Virus record (IMG/VR): IMGVR_UViG_3300044799_000509
Coordinates: 1-28,558 of that record
Strand: one strand, 5' to 3'
DNA from: a virus
Length of the DNA stretch: 28,558 nucleotides
Position numbers and translations under genes: made by a program. The notes under the pieces were generated by a model, which did no database searches, was not told where the DNA came from, and saw only the letters and a program-made list of their open reading frames with translations. Shown in pieces: positions 6,423 to 13,768 of this stretch; the first letter of the stretch is position 1, and the number at the start of each line of letters is the position of its first letter.

Positions 6423-7433
6423 TTACATCGTCGCTTCAAACTTCGGTTCCGACCAAACCTCCACGTAAGCCGACATTTCCGGGTCCATAGCGCGATTCAG
6501 CGTCCGATCGGTCATAACAAAGTCTGACAGCGGCGCGAGCGAGACGATCAGGAAGGGGTCCACCGCCAGTTGCTCCACGTAGAATTCGGCTTCTGGCAAC
6601 AGCTTCTTGATCTCCACCGCTTTTTGCAGCACGAACTCCGGCACCTGCTGCTTGTACTCCTTCAGCTTGGTAAGCCGCCAAGTTGGCTGACGCATCTTGC
6701 CGGCAGTTTCGTAGTGCGCGGCCATCTGCTTCTTATAGGCGACTACGCTCTCGCGGTCCAGGATCTCCATTTCCAGTTGAGCCAACACCCGTTTCAGCGT
6801 CCCCGGCGTCCGCAGCTCCTCCCGCAGGGGCGTGTAACCCAAGAACGCCTCCGCGTCGGTAGCCAGCTTCTGCCGTGGATCGGTCAAATCCAGGTTCTCG
6901 ACATCCACCGGTGCCCGCTGCAACATGGCCCGGCTGGGCTCCTCCACCACCTCGACGGCGGTCTGCGTCTCAAGTTGAAGCTGACGTGATCTAGACCAGA
7001 AAGGATCAGTCATCATCGTTGGAGGACCATAGCTGGGAAAATTAGGCAAGTAAGCCCCCCAAGGATCGAACATAGCAGTACCAACAGATTGTTGCTGGGC
7101 CGCGACAGCATCCATTGCTGGGTGATAGTTGGATGGATCAAGATAGTAAGGATCAACGCCAACAGAAACGTCGTTCCTAGCGATGTCTCCATAGGTGACA
7201 ATACCGGCTGGTTCGCTTCGGCTGTTGAGGTTGTTAAGTGCCAGCGGCGGATTGCCGGCCATAACAGCCGAGAACTGCATTTTCGCTTGCATCTCCAGTA
7301 TTCTGTCCTCACGCTCGTTTTGCGCTGCTACCATAGCCTGCACCGCTCTCGCCGCCGAATCCACGCCCGTGTTCGGCAAGGCGCGGGCACGTTCTTGCTC
7401 ATCCTTCCACAACGTTTCAAAAAAACCAAGCAT
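6423..7433 (-). CDS. Hypothetical phage protein, 336 aa
   Basis: The N-terminal 50 residues are helical (FFETLWKDEQERARAL...NEREDRILEMQAKMQF). Residues about 90-150 are low-complexity and Pro/Tyr-rich (DPYYLDPSNYHPAMD...YLPNFPSYGPPTMM). The C-terminal half is mixed helical/strand with no recognised motif. The middle resembles phage structural-accessory proteins in composition only. It is preceded by CGAGGAGGAGCGT, a strong ribosome-binding site. The gene lies alone between a GC-rich hairpin (7453-7474) and the toxin-antitoxin promoter. Function unknown. Confidence 0.7.
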   Translation of the reverse strand: MLGFFETLWKDEQERARALPNTGVDSAARAVQAMVAAQNEREDRILEMQAKMQFSAVMAGNPPLALNNLNSRSEPAGIVTYGDIARNDVSVGVDPYYLDPSNYHPAMDAVAAQQQSVGTAMFDPWGAYLPNFPSYGPPTMMTDPFWSRSRQLQLETQTAVEVVEEPSRAMLQRAPVDVENLDLTDPRQKLATDAEAFLGYTPLREELRTPGTLKRVLAQLEMEILDRESVVAYKKQMAAHYETAGKMRQPTWRLTKLKEYKQQVPEFVLQKAVEIKKLLPEAEFYVEQLAVDPFLIVSLAPLSDFVMTDRTLNRAMDPEMSAYVEVWSEPKFEATM

Positions 7434-7452
7434 ACGCTCCTCCTCGTAAGAT

Positions 7453-7474
7453 GCGCGGGCGTCCCCGCCCGCGC
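7453..7474. terminator. GC-rich hairpin between genes
   Basis: GCGCGGGC and GCCCGCGC pair perfectly around GTCCCC. It sits between the stop of the 7485 gene and the start of the 6423 gene on the minus strand. There is no T-tract, so it may be an RNA-stability or attenuation hairpin, or a dispersed GC-rich repeat, not a classical terminator. Confidence 0.35.
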
Positions 7475-7484
7475 TCGGTGCTGG

Positions 7485-7655
7485 TTAATGACCAATTTGC
7501 GCGGCATTGTAGACGTTCGACGGTGCCGCCGTTGTCACCGTGTAATTGCAGCTATCCGGCATCTCCGCACTTCCCTGCGCCGGTACATAGGCCCATGCAG
7601 CAACTTGCGGCTCCGGACTAAAAGGTTCTTGAAAGCTCCTGGTAAGCTTCAACAT
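7485..7655 (-). CDS. Small hypothetical protein (56 aa)
   Basis: The ATG at 7655 is preceded by GAAGAAAGGAACGC, a good ribosome-binding site, so it is preferred to the in-frame start at 7718, which follows a hairpin. The product MLKLTRSFQEPFSPEPQVAAWAYV...TVTTAAPSNVYNAAQIGH has no known domain. Accepted on the start signal and its place between phage genes; function unknown. Confidence 0.5.
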   Translation of the reverse strand: MLKLTRSFQEPFSPEPQVAAWAYVPAQGSAEMPDSCNYTVTTAAPSNVYNAAQIGH

Positions 7656-7714
7656 TGCGTTCCTTTCTTCTCCGGCTTCGCGCTTGACGATTTTGTCGAA
7701 AGGCATGAAGCTAG

Positions 7715-7748
7715 ACACCCCAGCGAAAGGTTTTTGCCGCTGGGGTGT
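7715..7748. terminator. Strong hairpin after the 7748 gene
   Basis: ACACCCCAGCG (7715-7725) and CGCTGGGGTGT (7738-7748) form a perfect 11-bp stem with a 12-nt loop immediately after the stop of the minus-strand gene. The T-tract is missing on the minus side, so termination may be partial or Rho-assisted. Confidence 0.5.
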
Positions 7749-7969
7749 CAGAAAGGGCGGACGACAATATCCACCTGCTGCAGCTTGTCCAGGTACTCTT
7801 CAGGGATGCTGCGCGAAGCCAGAATCGATACTTCGTCCGGACTCGCCGCCAGCACCCGCGTTACGTCGGTCAGGATCACCGACTTGGTTGTTTCCTCGTT
7901 GCCCGCCAAGTCTTTTTTCGCCTTGGGGTGGTATAGAACCGCATATTCAAACAGACTGCTTTTCGCCAT
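7748..7969 (-). CDS. Small conserved phage protein
   Basis: 73 aa, MAKSSLFEYAVLYHPKAKKDLAGNEETTKSVILTDVTRVLAAS... The opening 'FEYAVLYHPK' and 'T.VLA.....' resemble a small protein seen in many tailed-phage genomes; the function there is unknown. AAAGGAGAAGACG before the ATG is an almost ideal ribosome-binding site. It overlaps the upstream gene by 23 nt and ends at a strong hairpin. Confidence 0.7.
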   Translation of the reverse strand: MAKSSLFEYAVLYHPKAKKDLAGNEETTKSVILTDVTRVLAASPDEVSILASRSIPEEYLDKLQQVDIVVRPF

Positions 7970-8207
7970 CGTCTTCTCCTTTGGTGTTTGTTACACTTGA
8001 TTCTGCCAAAAACCTGTCCAGCAATTTATGCGCGCAAATCTGCCCGCAAAGATGGATCGCACCCTCTTCGTCGAGACGATTTTCAATCTCCGCCGCATTC
8101 CACGATTCAATGGAAAGACAAGCCGCATCCTTGGTTGCCACGAACCAATGGTTGGCCTCCTTTCGTTCAACTCCGCAGATATCGCAGCTGTAGCTGTTTT
8201 GCCTCAT
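7947..8207 (-). CDS. Small zinc-binding hypothetical protein
   Basis: 86 aa from the ATG at 8207, chosen because AAAGGAATGG precedes it; the open frame extends to 8285 without a better start. CDICG near residue 8 and HLCGQICAHK near residues 50-60 provide Cys/His ligands for one zinc. No enzyme motif. It overlaps the next gene by 23 nt in a phage operon. Function unknown. Confidence 0.65.
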   Translation of the reverse strand: MRQNSYSCDICGVERKEANHWFVATKDAACLSIESWNAAEIENRLDEEGAIHLCGQICAHKLLDRFLAESSVTNTKGEDDGEKQSV

Positions 8208-8221
8208 CGCGCCATTCCTTT

Positions 8222-8581
8222 TCAGGCATCGTAAAAATGCGTGTAGTCGATCTTTTTCGAGCCCTTCTCCCGATTGCATTGCCAATGCGCCACACCGTTG
8301 TAAGGCTTCATCGCACCCGACTTCTTGTCGAGCTTTTCTGCGCGGTCGTCCCGATGGCCACCATTCATGCCCCGGCCGTCCTGGTGTTCAAAGGTGGCCT
8401 CGGCGATCTTCAGATAGCCGGGGCAACCGGCGATGTACCCCTCCAGACAACAGCGCTTCTTTTGCCGCAACCACATTGCCCGCAGCCGCCGGGCGTATTC
8501 ATCCCGTCCAGCTTTGGTCAGCAGATCGCAGATTTCGCGATCGTCCGACAGCTTCACGCCCCATGCCGTTTTGATCCTCAT
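8222..8581 (-). CDS. HNH-like nuclease (small phage type)
   Basis: 119 aa. After a helical N-terminus (DEYARRLRAMWLRQKKRCCLEGYIAGCPGYLKI) come ATFEHQDGRGMNGGHRDDR and NGVAHWQCNREKGSKKIDY. An Asp/Glu-His (EHQD), a Gly-rich loop, and HWQCNREKG as the terminal His-Asn-Lys box match the layout of small HNH nucleases (EH-x(n)-N-x-x-H-x-x-CN-x-x-K). The cysteines at CC and GC may bind structural zinc. The family call is moderate; substrate unknown. Confidence 0.6.
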   Translation of the reverse strand: MRIKTAWGVKLSDDREICDLLTKAGRDEYARRLRAMWLRQKKRCCLEGYIAGCPGYLKIAEATFEHQDGRGMNGGHRDDRAEKLDKKSGAMKPYNGVAHWQCNREKGSKKIDYTHFYDA

Positions 8582-8604
8582 TGCAACGCATCGCTCTCTC
8601 CCCC

Positions 8605-8640
8605 GAACTGTTTGCTGTTAGCTGTGAACTGTATGCTGTG
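8605..8640. repeat. CTGTT/AACAG micro-repeat, copy 3
   Basis: ACTGTTTGCTGTTAGCTGTG and following near-copies of (A/G)CTGT lie at the 3' end of the 8618-8854 gene and encode part of its C-terminus (HTVHS). Same family and orientation as the copies at 4137 and 16917. Confidence 0.5.
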
Positions 8641-8854
8641 GTTCCGGCTTCTTCCGGTACTGCTCCACCATCGGGCAAGTGGCCCAATGCGCAATGGCCG
8701 GCGACTCCGGCGTGGGCATCGGCTCCATGGGGATCTGGTGTCCCTTCGGCGTGCGCCACCATTCAATCACCCGGAGACAGCCGTCGCACACCCCATGATC
8801 CAGAAACGTGTACCCTTGCTCGTGCATCTTCGCTGCGTTTTCAGGAAACGGCAT
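8618..8854 (-). CDS. Conserved phage protein with CxxC and HWATC zinc ligands
   Basis: 78 aa, MPFPENAAKMHEQGYTFLDHGVCDGCLRVIEWWRTPKGHQIPMEPM...IAHWATCPMVEQYRKK. CDGC plus HWATC is a likely zinc-binding set. The pattern 'GY.F.....C.GC...IEWW.TP.G..IPM.......H..TC' is familiar from small uncharacterised phage and prophage proteins. The last residues are encoded by a micro-repeat, suggesting that the repeat has altered the C-terminus. Function unknown. Confidence 0.7.
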   Translation of the reverse strand: MPFPENAAKMHEQGYTFLDHGVCDGCLRVIEWWRTPKGHQIPMEPMPTPESPAIAHWATCPMVEQYRKKPEPQHTVHS

Positions 8855-8875
8855 CTTCCTGTCTGCCTTTCTTTG

Positions 8876-8911
8876 TTCCTAACCCCTAATTCCTAACTCC
8901 TCACCCCTGTT
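8876..8911. repeat. CTAACCCC telomere-like micro-repeat, copy 1
   Basis: TTCCTAACCCCTAATTCCTA, then CTCCTCACCCC, just downstream of the 8913-9716 stop. Read on the transcribed minus strand it is GGGGTTAG-like and rich in G-runs. Confidence 0.75.
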
Positions 8912-8912
8912 T

Positions 8913-9716
8913 TCACGCCGCGTCCTCGTCGTCGCCGCCTGCGCCGCAGCACATCTTCAGAAGTTCGCCCATCTCCTGAAGGTGAGCCGCAAACAGATTG
9001 CGCAGTTCTTCCAGATCCTCCACGCTGTGCGCTTCCGTCACCGCGCGGCTGAGGCGGGGAATCGCTTCCGTCATGAAGCCCACCAGCGTCGGCCGGTCAT
9101 GGTATTCCGCAATCATCAGTTCCAGTGCGTAGCCTGGGTCGTCGATGCCGTGCTCCTGCTGCCAGTCTTCCAACCCGCGTTCGATTACTTCTCGTTGCGC
9201 CTGCTTGATGCGCCACTTGATCGTGACATAGACCTCGGCCACCGGCTTGCCCTGGGTAATTGCGGCCACCCGTACCAGTTCGCCTTCAAATTCCTTGGCC
9301 GTCAGTGTGGCCGCCGACTGCAACAGCGCCGTGTCTCCCCGTGTCGAGAGTGGAGCCGCCGCCAGTTGCTCAGCGTTCTCGATGGTCATGGCTAGGAATT
9401 GTTCTTTGCTCAGCATCGGAAACTTTTCCGCCAGACCAACCATCTTGTACCAGGTGGAGCGGCCAATTCCCTTGGAAGCCCGATAGTGCTTTTCGTCGAC
9501 GTAGCCCAGCCTCTGCCATCCGTCGTGGCGTTTGATGAAGTAGCCATCCCAGCCGATCACCATGGAGCGCTTCACCAGCCCGACCCATGCCTCACAGATG
9601 TTCCGGTCGCTTTCTCTCAGTTGTTCGTCCAGACTCGTGCGGGGCATGACTTCACCCTGCATCACCATCCCCGGCACCAAGACTGGCCCGGCGGAGCAAA
9701 GCATCATAGTCGCCAT
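8913..9716 (-). CDS. Hypothetical phage protein, 267 aa
   Basis: The protein is largely helical. Residues about 60-110 (WDGYFIKRHDGWQRLGYVDEKHYRASKGIGRSTWYKMVGLAEKFP...) include a possible helix-turn-helix (SKGIGRSTWYKMVGLAEKF). It continues with helical MTIENAEQLAAAPLSTRGDTALLQSAATLTAKEFEGELVRVA and ends in an acidic tail (GGDDEDAA). GAGGAGATGGG precedes the ATG at 9716. The organisation is reminiscent of phage replication-accessory or ParB-like proteins, but that is only a loose resemblance. It is bordered on both sides by CTAACCCC repeats. Confidence 0.75.
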   Translation of the reverse strand: MATMMLCSAGPVLVPGMVMQGEVMPRTSLDEQLRESDRNICEAWVGLVKRSMVIGWDGYFIKRHDGWQRLGYVDEKHYRASKGIGRSTWYKMVGLAEKFPMLSKEQFLAMTIENAEQLAAAPLSTRGDTALLQSAATLTAKEFEGELVRVAAITQGKPVAEVYVTIKWRIKQAQREVIERGLEDWQQEHGIDDPGYALELMIAEYHDRPTLVGFMTEAIPRLSRAVTEAHSVEDLEELRNLFAAHLQEMGELLKMCCGAGGDDEDAA

Positions 9717-9736
9717 TTCCCATCTCCTCAGTGTTC

Positions 9737-9769
9737 CCTAACCCCTAATCCCTAATCCCCAACCCCTGC
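9737..9769. repeat. CTAACCCC telomere-like micro-repeat, copy 2
   Basis: Five runs of three or four C, spaced by TAAT, TAA or AA, lie upstream of the 9716 start. The minus-strand RNA would carry five G-runs and could fold into a G-quadruplex in the leader of the 8913-9716 gene. Confidence 0.8.
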
Positions 9770-9786
9770 GAACGTTTTGCGTTCGC

Positions 9787-10023
9787 TCACTCCACTCTCC
9801 ACACCCGCATTCCCTCGTCGTCGTACTTGCAATAGAAATGCTTCTCTCTCCGCAATCCATAAAGACCGACATCGATACTCGATATGGGCGGAAAAATGCT
9901 GTTTGGTGCGTTGGAAACGTAAATGCTATCCAGTATCTCCATCTGCATTAGCTCCGGCACGACCTTCTCCGCCCGAGATTTGACATCCGGTAGCGGCACA
10001 TTCTTTTCGATTGCAATCGTCAT
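9787..10023 (-). CDS. Small conserved phage protein
   Basis: 78 aa from the ATG at 10023, preceded by GAGGAGGCGCA. The product MTIAIEKNVPLPDVKSRAEKVVPELMQMEILDSIYV...GLRREKHFYCKYDDEGMRVWRVE resembles a small phage protein type that begins 'MTI.I.K.VP.P' and ends with 'VWR'. Function unknown. The start overlaps the stop of the 10020-10250 gene. Confidence 0.7.
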   Translation of the reverse strand: MTIAIEKNVPLPDVKSRAEKVVPELMQMEILDSIYVSNAPNSIFPPISSIDVGLYGLRREKHFYCKYDDEGMRVWRVE

Positions 10024-10250
10024 TGCGCCTCCTCGCATTCATCTGGATATAAATCAATTTCGTGATCATTTTCAGCGCGACCGCAATAAAGAAAACCTGC
10101 TGGCAACTTGTGGTCCATTTGAACCATCGCGCCTCCCTGTCTGCTTCTTTCCAGAGGGCGCACGACAACGCCATATTGCTCGTCCAGTTTTCCGCCAAAA
10201 ACCCTGGTTCCACGAACAACGATTCGTTGTCCAACACGCAGTTCTTTCAT
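10020..10250 (-). CDS. Small hypothetical protein
   Basis: 76 aa, MKELRVGQRIVVRGTRVFGGKLDEQYGVVVRPLERSRQGG..., probably a small beta-rich domain with a KOW/SH3-like look, followed by an acidic tail (YPDECEEAQ). GGAGGCGAG precedes the ATG. It overlaps the methyltransferase stop upstream and the next gene downstream by four bases each, so it is translated as part of the methylase operon. Function unknown. Confidence 0.65.
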   Translation of the reverse strand: MKELRVGQRIVVRGTRVFGGKLDEQYGVVVRPLERSRQGGAMVQMDHKLPAGFLYCGRAENDHEIDLYPDECEEAQ

Positions 10251-11827
10251 CTCGCCTCCGCTTGATTGAACAGCGGCGCATCCGCCTCAATCCGCCGCCG
10301 CGCAATCTCCACATACTCAGGGTTCACTTCAATGCCGATGAAATTGAAGCCTTCTTGCAGCGCCGCAATGCCCGTCGATCCCGAGCCCATGAAGCAGTCC
10401 AGCACCGTGCCTCCCGGCGGCGTCATCAGCCGGCACAGATAGCGCATTAACGCAATGGGCTTCACGGTCGGATGATTGTTGCCGCGCATTTTGACGGTGT
10501 TCATTCCGCTGTTGCCTTTGTGGTCCAGGTTGCCGCGCTTTACCTCCGCTTGCGCCTGATTGCCATAAGCCAAGGGCTGTGCAGCAAGGCCAGCGCAGCC
10601 GATCTCACGTTCTTCTTTGCTGGCCTTGGCGCAATAAAAGAACCGCGCTGCGGAACCTGCATCCAAGCGGCGGGCGCCCGGCAGCGCGGCAAAGTTGGTT
10701 GCCCCTTCTGTCGCGTAACGGCGGTTGGCGCTTGGCTCCCCATCGCGCGGGGTTGAGGTTGCGCGCGTTTTGAATTTCCCGTAGATGCCTTGCGTACTGA
10801 AACTTGGTTCCTCGCCGGTTACCACACCCACCGCACCCGGCGCGTCAGGAAACGCCGCCAGCACTTCATCGCTGCCGTCGTGGATCACATTGGCTGGCCA
10901 CCGGCCCATTTGATTTGGAATGACAACGCGGCGGTTTTCCTCGTGCGCGATAATGTTTCCGCCATTGCCGCCGTTGATGTGTGTCCGCAACTGTGGATTT
11001 AGAGCAAGATTGCCCTCATCCACCGTCACGTACTCCACGCGGCACGCATCGATATTCAGCGCTCCGGTTCCGTATTGCAGAACATTGGCCGCCACGGTTC
11101 CGGCCAGCGGCTTACGCGCAACAACTATTGGTTCGTGCGCCGGTTTCAGCGCCGTGCCCCAGCCAGACCAGTGACTAGCGGCATCAGTCGCGGGTGTGGT
11201 AATTGGTTGCGGCGGATAGTCATAACTCACTTTGCGCGTGTCGCTGTATTGCTGCTGAGCTTTGCCGCGATGGTAAGGCGGTGGCCCAATCACCTTCCGT
11301 TCGGCTCCCGCTGCCTTATCGATTGCCTTGCTCACATCCAGCGATTTTGGGAAGCCGCTGCCATAAATCCACATAATCTGATCGCGAATCTCGAAGCCCG
11401 CATCCTCGACGGCGCAAGCCAGCCGATGGTAAGTGCGGCTGCCGCCAAAGGCCAGCAGATACCCGCCCGGCTTCAACACGCGCAGCGCTTCTTGCGCCCA
11501 GCGCTCATGCCACTCTTGCAGCGCTTGCATCACATGCTCGTCGGCGCCGTAGCTCGCGCCGTTGCCGTTGCGCACCTTGCTGCGGCCATACGGGCTGTCC
11601 GGCGTCTGCATCGTACCGTCGAATCCTTGACGGTGATCGGTCTTTTTCGTTTTTGGGCTAACCCCTAACCCCTGATTCCTAACCCCTGCTTTCCATGGCG
11701 CATCCCAGTCTTTGCCCATGAACTCCAGCCCATACGGAGGGTCGGTCACGATGGCGTCCACCGACTCATCCGCCAGCGTCTTCAGTTGCTCCGTCACGTC
11801 GCCCTCCAGAATTCGATACACGCTCAC
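10247..11827 (-). CDS. DNA methyltransferase, beta class (N6-adenine or N4-cytosine)
   Basis: 526 aa. Catalytic motif IV, TDPPYGLEFMGKDW, is at residues 28-41 (DPPY at 29-32). The AdoMet-binding motif LDCFMGSGSTG is at 476-486, followed by FIGIEVNPEY. The order IV...target domain...I defines beta-class amino-methyltransferases. It adds a methyl group to the exocyclic amine of adenine or cytosine at a specific site, probably to protect or regulate the element. No partner restriction enzyme is beside it. Residues about 46-57 (KAGVRNQGLGVS) are encoded by a CTAACCCC micro-repeat in frame, just after motif IV. The start may be GTG at 11827 or GTG at 11821, which is better spaced from GGGAG. Confidence 0.9.
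   Translation of the reverse strand: MSVYRILEGDVTEQLKTLADESVDAIVTDPPYGLEFMGKDWDAPWKAGVRNQGLGVSPKTKKTDHRQGFDGTMQTPDSPYGRSKVRNGNGASYGADEHVMQALQEWHERWAQEALRVLKPGGYLLAFGGSRTYHRLACAVEDAGFEIRDQIMWIYGSGFPKSLDVSKAIDKAAGAERKVIGPPPYHRGKAQQQYSDTRKVSYDYPPQPITTPATDAASHWSGWGTALKPAHEPIVVARKPLAGTVAANVLQYGTGALNIDACRVEYVTVDEGNLALNPQLRTHINGGNGGNIIAHEENRRVVIPNQMGRWPANVIHDGSDEVLAAFPDAPGAVGVVTGEEPSFSTQGIYGKFKTRATSTPRDGEPSANRRYATEGATNFAALPGARRLDAGSAARFFYCAKASKEEREIGCAGLAAQPLAYGNQAQAEVKRGNLDHKGNSGMNTVKMRGNNHPTVKPIALMRYLCRLMTPPGGTVLDCFMGSGSTGIAALQEGFNFIGIEVNPEYVEIARRRIEADAPLFNQAEAR
11658..11689. repeat. CTAACCCC micro-repeat inside the methyltransferase gene, copy 3
   Basis: CTAACCCCTAACCCC, a short break (TGATTC), then CTAACCCC, read in frame within the coding sequence of the 10247-11827 gene. 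Every other copy lies at or beyond a gene end. Confidence 0.85.
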
Positions 11828-11835
11828 TCCCGCAG

Positions 11836-12030
11836 TTACTTCTTGTCATTTGCGCTTACAACCACTTGAAGCGCAGACAGCATTAGCCCTACCGGCACAT
11901 AAATCCAAAACAAAAACCAGATCAAGCGATCAGGATGGATTGCGCTCAGTATCGTGTACATTAGGAAGTACCAGATTGGCGCCGTCACGCAAACAGCAAG
12001 CAATCCCGTGAAAATTTTTAAACCCTTCAT
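11836..12030 (-). CDS. Small membrane protein, two transmembrane segments
   Basis: 64 aa. Hydrophobic segments at about 5-27 (KIFTGLLAVCVTAPIWYFLMYTI) and 35-57 (RLIWFLFWIYVPVGLMLSALQVVV) are joined by a short polar loop; the tail SANDKK is charged. GGAGAGACG precedes the ATG. The size would fit a holin, but no lysis gene is next to it and the position between replication and methylation genes speaks against that. Inner-membrane location is inferred. Confidence 0.65.
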   Translation of the reverse strand: MKGLKIFTGLLAVCVTAPIWYFLMYTILSAIHPDRLIWFLFWIYVPVGLMLSALQVVVSANDKK

Positions 12031-12044
12031 CGTCTCTCCGCCTT

Positions 12045-12079
12045 TCCCTAACCCCTAATCCCAGCTTCCTAACCCCTGC
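12045..12079. repeat. CTAACCCC telomere-like micro-repeat, copy 4
   Basis: CCCTAACCCCTAATCCC, a short break, then CCTAACCCC, between the stop of the primase-helicase gene (12083) and the small membrane-protein gene. Confidence 0.75.
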
Positions 12080-12082
12080 TTC

Positions 12083-13768
12083 TCAGCTCTCCCCCGTAGC
12101 CCGCTGCCGCCCGTCATAATTCACGATCTCCCGCACCTTGCCGCGCCGTCTGCCCGTAGCTTCTTCCGGCGCATCGGTCAGCTCAATGCGCAGTGCCTCG
12201 TCATCGCCCACAATCATGAAATGCACCGGGTCGGCCGGACAGGCGTATTTCAGTTCGAACTCCACCTTGCGCACCCACTGCTTGCGCGCCACTGTTTCGT
12301 CGACCACCGTGAGGCCCACGCCCCATTCCGTCCAGCCGTGAATCGCTCCCGCGCCGCGCGCATCGCGAAAGACGTTGCTTGATTGCGCCTTCGACAGGTG
12401 ATGCAGAAGCAGCACGCCGCAATGCGCTTCTTCTTGAATGCGCGTCAGCGCTTCCAGCGCGCCGGTCATCACCGTGTTGTCGTTTTCGTCGCCAGAGTGC
12501 AGGGCGCTGAAGACATCGAAGATGGCCAGATCGAACTGCTCCATTTGCAGCTCCTTGATTAACGCGTCGACCTGTTCGATGTTGTCCACATGCAGCATCG
12601 GAGATTGATCCATGGTGTTCAGCCAAATCTGTCCCCAGTTGTATTCGCCGCGCGCCGCCGTCCCCTTGGAGAAAAGCTGTAACCGGCGAGCGGTTTCCGC
12701 CGGCGAATCTTCTCGGCTAATCACCGCCACGCGGCGGCGGCGCGGCACCACATGCCCCAGCCAGCTCGAACCCGATGCCAGCGCCAATGCCAGGTCCAAT
12801 GCCAGCGGCGACTTGCCCACCTTCGGATCGGCAACCATGAGGCCGCGCGTTCTTACCGGAATCAGATCATCCACCAGCCAATCGATCTCCGCCGGAGCCC
12901 GGTCCAGAAAGTCCCGCATCTCTTCCAGCAGCACATGCTCTGAAGCGACCGGCGCCCACAAGGCAGAGGCTTTCACCAGCGCTAGCAGCTCTTTGACCGT
13001 GTGCCCCGCCGCCAGCCAATCGCTCACATCGCCTTTTTCCGGCAACCCTTCCAGCTCGGTCGCCTTTACCTTGGCGGCATACGGTTTCACGCTGGCGCAG
13101 ATCGTCTGCTGGTGCGCTTTGCCCACGGCATCGTTGTCCGCCAGCACCACCACCAGTCGGCCAGTGAAGTAGGGCGCGTACTCCGGCTTCCATTTCCCGG
13201 CGCCGTCAAAGGTCGTCGTTACCGCCGTATTCTTCAGCCCCGCCGCCGTGAACGCATCGATAAGGTTGTCGGCATCCTTTTCGCCTTCAACCACAAAAAC
13301 CATCTTGGCGCTGATCACTTCGGGCAGATGGTAAAGAACCTTCTTGACGCCGTTCAGGTTGTAGAACCAGCCATCCTTGCCGTCCGGCTGCCGCTGGCTG
13401 AACTGCTTCGGCTCGTAGCGCAATTTCTGATAGAGCAGCTTGCCGGCCACGTCCGTGTATTCGTAGACCTTCACCAGCTTGCGATCATGCTTCGGCGGTT
13501 CCATGCCGATGATGCGATAGATTTCGCTCCAAGCCGTCTCCGTGTCGGTGGCCATCATGGCGCGTTCAAAGTCGAGAATTCCGCCGCTCCGGCCGCAACT
13601 GTGGCAATTCCAAACGGCCTTCGCCAAGTTCAAGCTCATCGACGGATTCTTGTCCTCATGGAAAGGGCAGCGCACATTCAGCGCATCCCGCTTCGTCAGC
13701 CGCTCCGTCGGTAGCCGGTAGGCGAAGTAGGCATAGGTCTGATCGAATGTGGGCTGGAATTCATTCAT
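12083..13768 (-). CDS. Bifunctional primase-helicase (CHC2 zinc finger, TOPRIM, RecA-like ATPase)
   Basis: 561 aa from the ATG at 13768, supported by GGAGAAACAGC and by the ATGA overlap with the preceding gene. A DnaG-type zinc finger has C34, H37, C55 and C58 (CPFHEDKNPSMS...WNCHSCGRSGG). TOPRIM residues are E161 (VVEGEKDADN) and D211/D213 (VVLADNDAVG). A RecA/RepA-like ATPase (AAA_25 type) carries Walker A at 313-320 (ADPKVGKS) and Walker B near D418 (LAIFDVF), with HHLSK later. It should prime and unwind DNA for replication of the element. Together with the replisome-organiser-like protein at 15042 it forms a near-complete initiation module. All catalytic residues appear intact. Confidence 0.92.
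   Translation of the reverse strand: MNEFQPTFDQTYAYFAYRLPTERLTKRDALNVRCPFHEDKNPSMSLNLAKAVWNCHSCGRSGGILDFERAMMATDTETAWSEIYRIIGMEPPKHDRKLVKVYEYTDVAGKLLYQKLRYEPKQFSQRQPDGKDGWFYNLNGVKKVLYHLPEVISAKMVFVVEGEKDADNLIDAFTAAGLKNTAVTTTFDGAGKWKPEYAPYFTGRLVVVLADNDAVGKAHQQTICASVKPYAAKVKATELEGLPEKGDVSDWLAAGHTVKELLALVKASALWAPVASEHVLLEEMRDFLDRAPAEIDWLVDDLIPVRTRGLMVADPKVGKSPLALDLALALASGSSWLGHVVPRRRRVAVISREDSPAETARRLQLFSKGTAARGEYNWGQIWLNTMDQSPMLHVDNIEQVDALIKELQMEQFDLAIFDVFSALHSGDENDNTVMTGALEALTRIQEEAHCGVLLLHHLSKAQSSNVFRDARGAGAIHGWTEWGVGLTVVDETVARKQWVRKVEFELKYACPADPVHFMIVGDDEALRIELTDAPEEATGRRRGKVREIVNYDGRQRATGES

Noticed and set aside
7089-8000. 303-aa plus-strand frame
   Set aside because: Spans four minus-strand genes and their hairpins that have good ribosome-binding sites and phage-like products; the translation is Arg/His/Leu-rich without domains.
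7988-8896. 302-aa plus-strand frame
   Set aside because: Antisense to the zinc-binding, HNH-like and CxxC genes; composition is typical of an antisense shadow.
2595-10200. Recurrent GCCAAAAACC motif (e.g. 2593, 2967, 5334, 8006, 10195)
   Set aside because: Positions and reading frames vary and several copies encode common residues such as VFGG; no consistent relation to gene starts, so considered coding coincidence.
11836-12030. Holin
   Set aside because: Two transmembrane spans fit, but no endolysin or spanin is nearby and it sits between replication and methylase genes.
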